From Emergomyces orientalis (taxonomy: Eukaryota; Ascomycota; Eurotiomycetes; Onygenales; Ajellomycetaceae), in NCBI GenBank assembly GCA_002110485.1, contig MOWL01000074.1, positions 124,001 to 188,000 on the forward strand: 64,000 nt of DNA, written 5' to 3'. Below are positions 49,216 through 61,045 of the stretch, piece after piece; the first letter of the stretch is position 1, and each line of letters starts with the position of its first letter. The notes beneath the pieces were generated by a model. It made no database searches. It was not told the DNA's origin and saw only the letters and a list, made by a program, of their open reading frames with translations. A program made the translations under genes and the position numbers.

Positions 49216-49817
49216 ATAGGTGGATTCAGCCGGGAAGGAGGAGTTGTGTGTGAATTTGTCAACCTGCATACATACTGCATATATTCCTGGGGGTTTTTTT
49301 CTTAACGGTTCTGTTTTCTACGCATTGCCTGGCGACTGGGGAAGGGGACAATACACAAAATTGGCGTTCTTGCCGCTTTGCTCGAAGGCGTTAAGAGCGG
49401 ATTGCCCCTTTTTTCTTTCTCTTTTCCCTTTCTTATTTGTTTTTCGTTCATACTTTATCTTTTACTTATGAATACCCTCGAGCGTTATGCTTTTGTCTTG
49501 TTTTTTACAGTCCCTATTCGCGGACGTTGAGACGGATGCGACCACCCACATATATACCCATTTGGCAAACAAACAATGAAGAAAATCATTTCTTTCATTT
49601 CATCATTGTTTGATATTATATTAATTAATTTAGATTGTGCCGCTTTTCATTATGCTCTATTTTTTTTGTTTACATTCGCGAAAAAAATACCCCTTTCATT
49701 AGGAAAAGAAACCGCGTACCCGAAAGAAAAATCCAATGAGTCCCAGCCCTTTTGCGTTTTTCCACTCTCCCTTTCCCCCTTGTTACTCTAAAAAAAAGGT
49801 TATCCGCCTTCCTTCAA
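49216..49817. other. Convergent intergenic (DOC1 / LEU2 3' ends)
   Basis: About 600 bp shared by two convergent 3' UTRs; T-rich on the plus strand. No gene seen. Confidence 0.6.
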
Positions 49818-51268
49818 TCACAAAATCTTCTCCAACTCCGCCACAACCGCATCACCCACCTCCTTCGTCGTAGCCTTTCCGCCAATATCACCCGTCCGCA
49901 CGCCGGCCTCAATGACGTTGCGCACAGCCGTCTCGATAGCCTTGGCTTCCGCAGGCCGGTTAAGCGAGTACTGTAACATCATGGCCATGGATAGGATGGC
50001 AGCGACTGGGTTGACAATACCCTTGCCAGCAATGTCCGGTGCAGAGCCATGAATGGGCTCATAGATACCATTAACCTTGCTTTTCCCGTCAGGAATCCCG
50101 CTTAGACTCGCACTGGGCAACAGCCCCAATGAGCCGGGAATAACGCTCGCTTCGTCAGAGATAATATCGCCGAACAGATTACTCGTAACAATGATACCAT
50201 TCAACTTCCGTGGGTCCTTAACCATCAACATTGCCGCGCTGTCAATAAGATGATGCCCGTACTTCACCGTCGGGAACTCCTTATCCATAATCTCCGTAAC
50301 AACCTTGCGCCACAGCCTACTCGTCGCAAGCACGTTGGCCTTATCCAAGCTCCACACGGGCAATGGCGGGTCATGCTGCAGGGCCAAGTGGCCCGCGAGT
50401 CGGATGATGCGCTCGATTTCTGGGCGCGAGTACGGCTCGGTATCAAACGCGTAGCCGTCACCGTTATCCTCGCGGCGTTCGCCAAAGTAGATGCCACCCG
50501 TCAACTCGCGGATGATGTTGAAGTCGACGTTGCGACATACGTCGGCTTTTAAGGGGGAGATGTCGACGAGGGAAGGGGCGGCGAAGTTGCAGGGTCGCAG
50601 ATTGCCGAAGGTGCCCATTTCTTTGCGGAGGCGGAGGATCCCTTGTTCTGGGCGGACGGCGCCGGTGCCCCATTTCTGAATTAATTGAGTTAGACATTGC
50701 GTCTGTAACGCGTAAAGAATGTATATTGGAGTTGTGGGCTGCGTACAGGTCCTCCTACTGCGCCCAGGATAACGGCGTCTGCGCTTTTGGCGGCATTTAG
50801 AGCCTCGTCGGTCAGGGCTGTTCCAGTCGCGTCGATGGCAGCCTATATATCAATCCAGAAAAAATCCATTTAGCACTCTGTAAAAGTATAGTCTGGGGGA
50901 ATGGAAATACTGACTCCTCCAAGCAAATGGTCTTGGAAATTGAACTCAATGTCGGTTCTCTTCTTCTCAACCACGCGAAGGATCTATAACAGAGTATATA
51001 GATATGAGCAGATCTGTAATATGTTTAAATAGGCCTCCTCTCTAGGAATATGTTCTCAAACTGAACATCGGTTCCGGGAGCCTATTAGTGAATAGAAACG
51101 AAATTATGCGCTCCCGCACCTTAATAGCTTCCGCAGTCACCTATACACCATATGGTTAGCAACTGCCACCGTCCATCTCCCCAGCTATGACAAGCTCCTG
51201 GGGTCAATTTCACCTACCTCCGGACCACAATGGTCACCGCCAAAAACGACAATGTTGTATTTCCCCAT
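49818..51268 (-). CDS. LEU2: 3-isopropylmalate dehydrogenase (leucine synthesis)
   Basis: Third step of leucine synthesis: NAD-dependent oxidation and decarboxylation of 3-isopropylmalate. 364 residues in five exons: 51268-51218, 51140-51120, 50983-50915, 50842-50747 and 50675-49818. All junctions are in phase 0. Exon 2 is a 21-nt micro-exon (VTAEAIK). Signature blocks: VVFGGDHCGPE, GAVGGPKWGTG, VRPEQGILRLRKE, RELTGGIYFGERRE, the metal/substrate loop NLFGDIISDEASVIPGSLG, and YEPIHGSAPDIAGKG for NAD binding. The length is exactly that of fungal Leu2. No targeting peptide, so cytosolic. A CCG-N4-CGG palindrome lies about 250 bp upstream and may be a Leu3/LeuB site. Confidence 0.96.
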
Positions 51269-52778
51269 AAGGAACGTGGGATAACGTGCTACGTTCTTGT
51301 ACGTGAGGAAGGGATTGGAAGCTCTTGATAGATCTGCTAAAAATGCAATTGACACAGAAACAGCCGGAATATGTACGTTTTGAAAAGTGATCAGCCGAGA
51401 AGAAGAAGATATGGAGCAAAAGTAGTTAGTGGGTGATGATGGGAGAAAAGAAGTCGGCGGAGAATAACAAAAGCATCGGCCCGATAAAGCTGCTCCTTGT
51501 AATGCCTCACCCCGCTCTCCGATATCGGGATGTCTCGTGACTGTCTTGTGTATGGTTCCAACAAAGGAAGTGGAATAAATATTGATTATGAGAGTGATAC
51601 ATTTAACAGAGGAAAATAAGACATACCAACCATGCTTACGATATATGAACAGGTTAGTTAATGTAAAAATTGAATAACAAATAAGATTATAGATGCTAAG
51701 CTATATAACCAAAGAGCGTGCGTTGGGTAACTAGTTTCTCTTCAACTCCCCCTCACCAAGGAGCAGCGTAATCAAATATGATCAAAAAATCAAAAGTTGG
51801 CAAAATGAGATAGATTTCCCCCCTTCTATTCTTCTTCCTTTTCCTCTTTTCCTGTTTTGTAAATAATTTTTAGGCAGTCGTCTCTTTTGCAGGTTAGTCC
51901 TAAAGTAACGCGATAAGAATCCTAGGATGGAATCTGCGAAAAGGTAAAACCTTTATGGCCAAGGGTATAATCGAAATATCACAACCGGAAAAACTGGGAA
52001 ATCGGCTGGGGCAGGAGGTTGACTCCATGGCCCTGAGCTTGAAAAAAGGCGCAACGCCACAGAAAAGAAAACGACGAACAAAATCAAAGAGTCAATATTA
52101 CTGGTAGTGGGGAAAGTTTTGAGAACAGAACCAAAGAAAGAAGAAAAGGAAATGAGATAATAGATAGATATAGAAATAAAAATAAATAGCGCGACTTGTG
52201 AGTAACTGTTTTTATCTAGCCATATAACTATTAAAAGTCAGAAGAAAAAAAAGGAATGCTTTTGTCCATGCGATTAAACGCACTAGTTACTACAAACGCA
52301 GGTTGCGCTGGAGGCACAACAGGACGGATTGATGAACAAGACCATTCCGCCCCCAGTCGTGGTCCTTGGCTGCCCGCTTCTGTAATTTTCAACATCTCTC
52401 TTTTTTTCTTTCTTACAGCCCTACCTACCTAGGTTAGCGAAAAGAAAATGAAGCTCACCAACCGGAAAAATCACAAATGCTCTCCAGTTTTGGAGTGCAT
52501 GCATTATTGATCGGTAATTGTAGGCGTTATCTCCACTGACAAATCGAGGTTGCTTTCTCGCCCCCAGCTATTCCTCGGCCCTATTTCAGGTTGATAGAAT
52601 GGCTGGGCGGGGAACACCGAATATTGAGCACGAGGGGAAGATAGACTAGCTCAGCTGCCACACATCCGTTTGCACTGCGCTAAAAAACCCCCTTGTAAAA
52701 GGAAGCAAAACGCACAGCGCAAACATATATATGGCAAACATCAAACTTAAACCCCACTTCCCCTCTCCCAACATTCTT
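51269..52778. other. Intergenic: LEU2 promoter / ENA 3' region
   Basis: About 1.5 kb, AT-rich, A-rich around 52,120-52,190. Carries the LEU2 promoter with the CCG-N4-CGG palindrome at 51,519. No further gene. Confidence 0.55.
51519..51528. promoter_or_regulatory. Candidate Leu3/LeuB site (CCG-N4-CGG)
   Basis: Perfect 10-bp palindrome CCGATATCGG, 251 bp upstream of the LEU2 start. Leu3 of yeast and LeuB of Aspergillus bind CCG-N4-CGG upstream of leucine genes. One such match is expected by chance in roughly 4 kb, so position supports it but does not prove it. Confidence 0.5.
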
Positions 52779-55700
52779 CTACTGCTCAGTATCGATAATC
52801 CGCACATCTCCAGACGAAGACTTAGCCTTAGCCTTCCGATCCTGGCGACGGAAGTAGACTCGCTTCCCCAACTTCCACGCTTCAACACCAGCAAAGAACA
52901 ATATCGCCTCAATGAAGACAATCCCCCACTCCCATGAGATGCCTTTGTGCTTGAACACGACCGTGTTGATGACGGGGATATACAGGAGGGGGAAGATGGT
53001 GATGAAGCCGGCCATGATGGCCCAGAAGAGGAACTGATTGCGCCACACGTCGTGCATCCACTGGGTGAAGTATTTCTTGGACTTGGGCTGCATACGGAAG
53101 AAGCTGCGGCGCATGTTGACCATCTCCCAGGCGAGGAAGAGGGCGAACCAAGTCAGGCAGACGAAAGTGGTGGCGCGGGCGCGGAAGACCGTGTCGCATT
53201 GATCGGTGTACGTTGTGTTACAGCCGCGGCCGAGGTTGCCGTCACCGAAGCCGTACATTACCATGGTGAAGGAGGCCAAACAGAGAGCAGACATCCAAAG
53301 GCCGTAGGCAAGGATGTCAATGATGATTTCCCAGGTGAAGATACCTTGTTTCTGTATTTCAAGACCTTGTTAGCAAACATATTGGTAGAAGAAAGAAATA
53401 AGTTGCAGAGAATGGGCTGGAATTGAAGAACATACGCTTTGTGGTGGACGATCCATGATATCAGGAGCGGCAATTTCCATACCGAGACCCATGTCAGGCA
53501 TTCCTGACGTAATCATGATAATCCAGAGAATCTCGACGGGTGCCAATGGGAACACGGATTGGTTGTCGGCATCCTTGAATGCCAATCCGATCAACAAGGT
53601 ACAGGCCTGAGCAATATTTTCGGCCAACAGATGCAGGACGAATTTCTGGATATTGTCAAAAATACGGCGGCCTTCTTCGATTGCGTTGAGGATCGAGGCG
53701 AAATTGTCATCGGTCAAGACGATATCAGAAGCATCCTTGGCAACGTCAGATCCAGACTCGCCCATAGCAATTCCAACATCAGCATGCTTCAAAGATGGCG
53801 AATCGTTGACTCCATCGCCAGTCATCGCGCAGAAACGGCCACGTCGGTGAAGTGCTTGGATCATACGGACTTTGGTGTTTGGTGCGCATCGGGCAATGAC
53901 CAGTGGAAGAGTGGGCAAAGCGTCAACTTCCTCATCAGACAGTTTGTCGAATTGGCCAGCCGTCATAACCATGGCATCGGCAACATCTTTAGCTACCTTG
54001 CTCATATCGCTTGGGATGATACCAACTTGGGCAGCAATAGCCCGTGCAGTGCCAGGATGATCTCCAGTGACCATGTGAACGGAGATACCAGCGCGGAAAC
54101 ATTCCTCGATAGCACCGGCAGTTTCGGGGCGGGGAGGGTCATAAAGGCCAATCAAACCGCGGAAAGTCAAGTTCTTTTCAATGTCGTCACGGTTGAAGTC
54201 GCCGTCCTCTAGCTGGGAGTCTTTGTATTCACGTCCGGCCAGTGCCAAAACACGCAGTCCCTGAGCGGCAACGACTTCCATATTCTCAAGAATTTGAGTA
54301 CTATGTTCCTCAGTCAATGGGATGGGCCCTTCGCCCTCATTCCAGACAATGGTAGTACATGCCTCGAGAACACGTTCGACGGCACCTTTTGTGTAGACCA
54401 TCTGGCGGCCATCTTTCCGGTTTTCGAAAATAACGGACATCTTCTTGATGCTAGAGTCGAAGGGGAACTCAGCTTTCTGGTGCCATTCCGCATGTTCACC
54501 CTTGGTCCATCTGTCTCTATTCCAGTTGAAGCGAGATGCAAAGACCTGGATAGCGATTTCGGTAGGTTCGCCACGAGCATGCCATTCACCGTGCTCTGAC
54601 TTGTAGACGTGAGCAAGATTAGCCATGGATGCGATGTCAAGGTATTGGACAAGATCATCGTTATCTTTGAGAAGTTCCTCAGTATTGGTGCCTTCAGTGG
54701 GTTCGTCGTTCGTAGCCGCTTTTACGGGGGGCGCCGCTTCGAAGCCAAGGTGGCCCACTTCTGGGTTAAATGGTTCATTCGAGGTCCCCACAGAGTATGT
54801 ACCGCGAGACGGAATCCATGCCTTTTTAGCCACCATCTTGCCCTGGGTCAATGTTCCAGTCTTGTCTGAGCAAATATTGGTGACGGCACCCAATGCTTCG
54901 AGCGAGTCGAGTTTACGAACAATGACATGTCTTTCAACCATCCGCTTGGTGCCAACGGCCATAGTGATAGTCAAGACGACAACCAAACAGGCAGGAATCA
55001 TACTGAGACCAGTCGCGACAGCGTAGATGATCACTTCTTTCTTATCGCTGAATTCGTTTGCAGCCATGACAATGATAGCGAAAACGACCGCAACTCCGAA
55101 AAGGAGCAAAGCTAGCTTGGAGAGTTTTCGTTGCAAGGGTGTTCCGACATTGACACCGAGGAATCTGCCCACGGCATCCGTACCAGTCAACGCCCACGCC
55201 TGCACGTACCAGCGCTTTTTGGTTTCACCCTCAGGGCCACGCTTTACAGCACGAACTTTGGAGTCAGTTGCGCGGAGAGCGGCAGCGATGGATCCGATTT
55301 CAGTTTTCATGCCGGTAGAGATAACGACACCACGAGCACGGCCTCTGGTCACAGTTGAAGAGCTGTATGCAATATTCAGACGATCACCAGGGCCGGTATC
55401 TTGCTTAAAGATCTTTTCCGCATCCTTCTGGACAGGGAGAGATTCACCAGTAAGAAGAGCCTCATCGGTTTCGAAGTTGACAGCTTCCACGAGTCTGTTC
55501 ACCAAAAAGAAAACCATCAATTAATTAGTTCTACAGTCCGGTACGGATATATCTGTGGGAAAGCCTCACCTGATATCTGCAGGGACTGTGTCACCAGTCT
55601 TGAGTTCAACCATGTCACCGGGAACGATCTCAAGTGAGGGGATGGTGGTAGTAGTTCCGTCTCGTGAGACATTACCCGTGGGAGAACTCAAGGAACGCAG

Positions 55701-56194
55701 AGAATCCATAGTCTTCTCGGCTGCGTATTCTTGGAAGAAACCAACAATAATATTGAGGATGATAACGGCAGTAACGACGCCACCTTCAATCCAAGATTCA
55801 ATACCAAAACTGACAGCCATTGCCATGATAAGGACCTGTTATAGACGACACCATGCCACTGGATCAGACAAACAAAATTCCATAAAATAAATAGGGGGAA
55901 GAAAGGGGAAAAGGAAGTGGGCCGCTTAACTAGCATCATTGCGTTGGCGACCTGGCGAACGAGGATCTTCACGACGGAGACCCCCTCACCGCCCTCAAGC
56001 ATATTGGGGCCGTAAGTCTCCAGACGGCGCTTGGCTTCTTCAACAGGAAGGCCATCTTCGGGGTCGGTTCCTAGTTCGCGAACAACGGCATCGTAGGGCA
56101 GACAATGGGCTGGAAGAGAGAGGAGGCTCTTCTCTTCGCCCGTGCTTGAATTTGCCTCGCTACCGGGGTGAGCGAGCTTCTCAGATTTCTCCAT
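52779..56194 (-). CDS. ENA1: ENA-type sodium/potassium efflux P-type ATPase (IID)
   Basis: Plasma-membrane P-type IID ATPase exporting Na+ or K+, needed at high salt and alkaline pH. 1,053 residues in four exons: 56194-55931, 55835-55570, 55494-53436 and 53351-52779. Landmarks: N-terminal cation-ATPase domain (GLPVEEAKRRLETYGPN), TGESLPVQ in the actuator domain, phosphorylation motif ICSDKTGTLTQGKM with Asp387, the KGAVERVLEAC nucleotide-binding segment, MVTGDHPGTA and hinge MTGDGVNDSPSLKHADVGIA. TM4 has SMIPACLVVVLTITMAVGTK. The C-terminus carries the last TM helices and a basic tail. Length and motif set match fungal Ena/Cta proteins rather than SERCA or PMR1. Several GCCAAG boxes (PacC consensus) lie upstream. 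Confidence 0.95.
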
Positions 56195-56796
56195 GATGAT
56201 GGTAGAAACAGGTTATATGCAATAGTTCTGCAGTAATAATAGCAAATTGCAGTAATATTGGTTATAGTTGTGGTAGTAAATGGATTATTTGGGGTGGTAG
56301 GACACCAGCAAATGTTAGGGAGCAATTGAAAACGAACGAACTGAGACGGCGGAAGAGCGGGCGGATCTCATTTGGAGAAGACCGAGTAAGAGAGAGGCGG
56401 GAAGAAGGATGATATATGCCTCTTTGCCTTTTTTTTTCGTTCCCTTTTTATGTTTTTGTTTTTCTTTTTTCTGTTCGGTCTGTTTGTTTGCACAAGAAAG
56501 AAATGGAGAGGAGAGTTGTCTATGCTATTCTCAGGACTAAGGTTGAATCCTTAGCATACAGGGGGGAACTGCAGCTAGTCCAGGAATTTCGAATTTCTGG
56601 AGTCAGCCCACGATTATCTAGGAAGATAAATCACCAAGCAAGTGACGGACTGAGACGAAGAGGAAGACGAAAAAGAAGGAGAAGAAAAGAACAGAAGCTG
56701 AGAAATCCGAGGGGATGAAGCTGGATGTTATATAAAAAATGGTTGTCTCTGCTCTGGTGGGAGAGCGGGCACTTCTTTAAAAGCCACAGGGAAATT

Positions 56797-56812
56797 CTTG
56801 GCCCGGCTTGGC
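56797..56812. promoter_or_regulatory. Paired PacC-type boxes upstream of ENA1
   Basis: Two CTTGGC (GCCAAG on the other strand) copies at 56,797-56,802 and 56,807-56,812, about 600 bp upstream of ENA1. Further single copies lie at 57,285-57,290 and 57,373-57,378. PacC/Rim101 recognises GCCARG, and fungal ENA genes are typically alkaline-induced. Confidence 0.45.
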
Positions 56813-58091
56813 CACCCAGAGGGATTCCAAACTCGCCTCCCTGTATTAACTCATCATGGATTATATTTTTGTTTACGCGCACAGCCGAACCCAAAATTAA
56901 AAAATTAAAAAAATTAAACAAAACCCCCCGCAGCCAGTCAGCGAACTTTGCTAGCAAATAATAGAGTTTCTAGCCATCCTAAAAATTGGCTGGCAATTTG
57001 CGCAGTTGCTGTTTCTTCCCCCACCAAACCCGACCCGACCCATGGTAGCGTGGAGAAGGAAAGGCGCTGCCCATATTCAAATTTAGTAGCACTTATTAAC
57101 CTGAGGGCATAACGCTGCGTGCGGAGCAAAAATTTCATGGATTCCCGCCCTCTGGGCCAATCATCCCAGCGCATGGTTTGCTTTTTCTCGCTCTGTTCAG
57201 TGCTGGTTCCTCTCCTCCCCACCATGATGGCACTGTCTCCGCTGGGCGTTGCCCTCGCCACTGCCTATTGGCCATTGGAGCGTGGCCAAGGTCACACTGA
57301 GGTCCTAATCCCTGGGGAGGAATACTTGGCGCGGTCTTAGCGTCCAGGTGGGAGAAAAAAAAAGGTTGTCTGCTTGGCCGGTGCTGGCAAGGGGGTTCGT
57401 GGGAGGAGGGGGAGACCAGGGGGAGGGGGGAAGGGACAGGACAACACGGAACAGACGGACCAAATGCCCAAGAGGGAGAGGGGAGAGAGGGGGCAAAAAC
57501 GGGAGGCCAGCAGCCAGACAGCTGTGATAACATGGCTACGGACATCCCTGACGTTGTTGGGGACAGATAACCCTTTAGGTATTCAGAGGGCTTCGGCGGG
57601 TCAGGAACAAGTTGAACACAGCCGACAAATAAGTCTGTCGTACCACGGCGGGTGAGCTTTTTTCTTATTTTATTTTATTTTATTTTTTCCTGTTACAGAT
57701 TGCAAAACATCATTCAAGAACCCCCCCTGGGAGATCAATCCGCAAATGGCAATTAGCTGCGTGCTCGCAATGATAAGAGTCTATCTATCAAGCAAGCAAA
57801 TATCCTGTGCTCTTCCGACTCCTCCCTCTGGTGAAAAAAAATGGGTTTGCACCATTTCACCACAACCTGGCCCATCCGTCCAACTGATTGCCGCTTCTCG
57901 CCGCGCTCTTGGCAACGGATCGTCATTTTCCCACTGCTGCAGTGCTGCTCGTCAGATATCGGATAAAAGCAACAATAATGGGGGAATAATCATGCCCAAT
58001 CGTTGTGCATGCTACTTTCCTGGGGCTTGGGGAACTTAAAAACATGGGGGTGAGAAATTCCGTGCTAGTCAGCCAGGCGTTGATTAGAACA

Positions 58092-58093
<2 letters not shown>

Positions 58094-58124
<31 letters not shown>
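58094..58124. repeat. Poly-T tract (31 T)
   Basis: Uninterrupted homopolymer of 31 T in intergenic DNA, followed within 75 bp by a G15 run (58,184-58,198). Could be the A-tail end of a retroelement on the minus strand, but no element body is recognisable beside it. Length is prone to sequencing error. Confidence 0.8.
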
Positions 58125-58125
<1 letters not shown>

Positions 58126-59520
58126 TATTCCGGTTAATCCGATAATTAACCACCATGACCAGCTCGCCCATTTCGGTTTCGAAGGGGGGGGGGGGGGGAA
58201 TTGCACAAACAATAACACCATCTGAATAATTAAGTTGCACGGTACCTGCGTACCTGTACACCGCAAATCTCAGACATAATCGTCGATGATGGGGTATTTT
58301 AATTTACTAGCAGCTACTAGTCTTGTGCGATTGGAATCCCATCCCAGGAGATCGAATGGATACATCCATCTGCGGAGTTTGATTTTCATTATTATTTTAA
58401 CCAGCAGCTCATCCTATTTCCCCCCCCCGGCCCCTCCGGCCCAATGCAAGATCCCACTTGCCCTTCCTCGCTCCACACGTTCCCTCAAACGTCATCGGCA
58501 TATTTGGGCGTTCGCTAGAGTATCGTACAGGCAAGGGTCAGGCATCTTTCCTCGGAATTCCACCTTACAAGGCTGTCTCTTTTCCGCCACCAATGCCAGG
58601 TGCGGATCACACAGTCCCTGCACAAAAGTAGAAAAAAAAACTAAAAGAGAAGAAAAGAAGGAAAAAACAAGCCCTAGCACGGGGGAGTAATGAACTAACA
58701 AATCAAGGATCAAAACGCTGCCATCATCGTCATCATCGTCACCATCATCAGCTCACAAAATTAAATTAAATAATGAAACTGAAAGACGCTTCCACAATCA
58801 CGAACACGATCTGCTAGTGAGTCCCAATGAGGCCAGATAACATAGGAGGGGGGAGCGAGCGGGGGAGATAAAGAGGAACTCTTCATTCAAATACGAAACA
58901 AATCCAACGAAAATTCTTGGACGCCAAGTTATGAAAGTGGGCTGGACTTGGCAGACGTAAGGATTTTGATTCTGGAACACTCCATCAAGTTTTAATCCCC
59001 CCGCGTGGGAATATTATGCATGCACCTATTTTATGTCACTAACTAAACGGATCTCGAGCAGATGTCAAGCAGCCTGCCCGCATTCAAACTAGCATGGGCT
59101 GGTGCAGGGGTACTGTCCTACTAAGGCAAACTAGCGGTGCAGCTGTTTGGCTTGTTTATTATTTAGTTGGTAAGCAGGCGGCGGGGGTTGGGTCCGTGAG
59201 TGTTCGGATTAGCCGTGACTAGAAGAGTATTATTACATAGGATGGACGATGTCATTATTGTCTTCTGGAAAAGGAGTGGATGTGTTATGCATGTTGGCGC
59301 CCTCGCAGCTCGGGTGGAATTATCTGGCCGAGTGGGAGAGGGACGGGGGAGGAAAAGAAGGAAGAGGAGGGGGTGGGTGGTGGGATATTCGGAATGGGGG
59401 GATTTCGCTTGCAATTGCAGCTTTCGTATAATGGCTAATAATTCTCCTTAAATCATTCGATTGCTGCCCAAGCAGGAAAAGGAAGACATTCTGCCAAAAA
59501 AAAAAATATATATATATATG

Positions 59521-59549
59521 AATTAAATTAAATTAAATTAAATTAAATT
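59521..59549. repeat. (AAATT)n pentamer repeat
   Basis: Five to six tandem copies of a 5-bp AT unit, preceded by a poly-A and short (TA)n stretch from 59,500. Confidence 0.85.
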
Positions 59550-61045
59550 GAAAAATAAAAAATAAATAAAAGAGAAAAAGAACTAACAAACAACTTTCCC
59601 CATCGGCTATCCATGGGTCAGCCAGACATGTAGTTAATGTGCTCAACCAGCTAATAATAATAGTGAACTACTTTACCCGCCCACCACAATTATTCGCTTC
59701 CCCGGTTTGTTTTCTCTACCCATCCTTCTCTACCCCACAATCCCGCAGTTCGCAGAAATAACCCATCGGCAGCAATACGCGGATAATATCAGTCAAGATT
59801 TTAAAGAATGGAAAAGAAAACCAAAGAACAGCCGTTTCCAGACCGCCCGGCCCCAAATCTACCCCTATAGACATACCGCAACGGAATTCCATTACCGGAA
59901 GTGGGCAATTCAGCTCCCCCTAACACGCAAACGCAGGCTCAATTCCAATTAAGACGAAGTTTGCCACGACTATCCACATCCCACCGATCGCGAAGTAGGC
60001 AGATGTATATTCATGCACCTGTACGCATGCACGCGGCGTCTGCCACGGCTTCGAAAACCGTCTGTCCGCCTGCTGGCTCGGCCATGAGGAATCACTTCCA
60101 TCATCATTATTTTTAAAAAATAAAAAAAATTCGTATTTCACTTCCCCGTTTACCCCCGATGTTGCATATGTTAACCACCCCAATAATACACATTCTCCCG
60201 TCCTCCCCGAGATATTATTTGAATTCCATTTTTTTAATTTTAATTTTTGCTCCCCTGCTCCGCTCCGCAAATCAGCAGGGAAACCGGGAGGTTACATAGG
60301 AGGCGGGAAGGAAGCCCGGGTTCAACCAATCGGAAACGCGGGTAGGCTGGGTCTTTTTCGTTGCTGTTGTTGTATCGTTTATCGTGTGTACCGTATATAT
60401 CGTATGTGTGCATGTTTGGGGGCGCGGAGGAAGACGGAGGACGCCCTTCTGTAATGTGGAATGACATTCCATGCGTGGGAGGATGTTGCAGGATAGGTAA
60501 GCTAGTTTACCTACGTACTTAGGGTGAGAATATATGTCAGGTATTTTTGGAGACATTATGGACACAAGGTATACATACGTTTTAGTAAGTCCGGGAATGG
60601 CGAGGATTGAAGAGCAAGGGATAAGTGGAAGTCGCAGTGGAGGGAGTAGATGCATTAAAACTTCCCTAATTGATACTGAGACGAGATATAATGGGTGATA
60701 ACGCTATATCTCCTGGTCTGGTATGGGTGACCGGTTCTGGATATCAATGTAACCTAGAGATATACAATATATGATTTATGAGTACGTAGAGAAGTTAGGT
60801 CGACGGATATCGAGGCATCAGAAATAGAGAGAAATACTCTTGGAGGAAGATGAGCAGCATGCATCAGGTAAATTACAATGGGGTGAACCGAATCCATGTA
60901 TGATTTCCTGTCCAAAAGCGTAATAATGCACCAAATATTTGAAAGAAACGGTCAAAAATAGGTATAAAAACAACAGAAGAAGAAAAAGAGCCCATACAAA
61001 GAAGCACCCATCCAACCTATAAATGATATTATAGTTGATTTTTAT

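Larger units (their letters stand above)
56195..61045. other. Very long intergenic region upstream of ENA1
   Basis: About 4.85 kb without a supportable gene, the longest gap in the window. It holds the ENA promoter (left) and the PSD1 3' UTR (right). Contents: four GCCAAG boxes at 56,797-57,378, a (TTTTA)n run near 57,662-57,690, T31 and G15 homopolymers near 58,094-58,198, and an (AAATT)n run near 59,521-59,549. Frames on both strands are short and composed of low-complexity translation. Confidence 0.5.

Noticed and set aside
57135..57545. Minus-strand 136-codon frame upstream of ENA1
   Set aside because: Pro/Ser-rich translation of GA/CT-rich DNA; no conserved motif.
58094..58198. T31 plus G15 as the end of a retroelement
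   Set aside because: No adjacent element body, target-site duplication or coding remnant could be found by eye.
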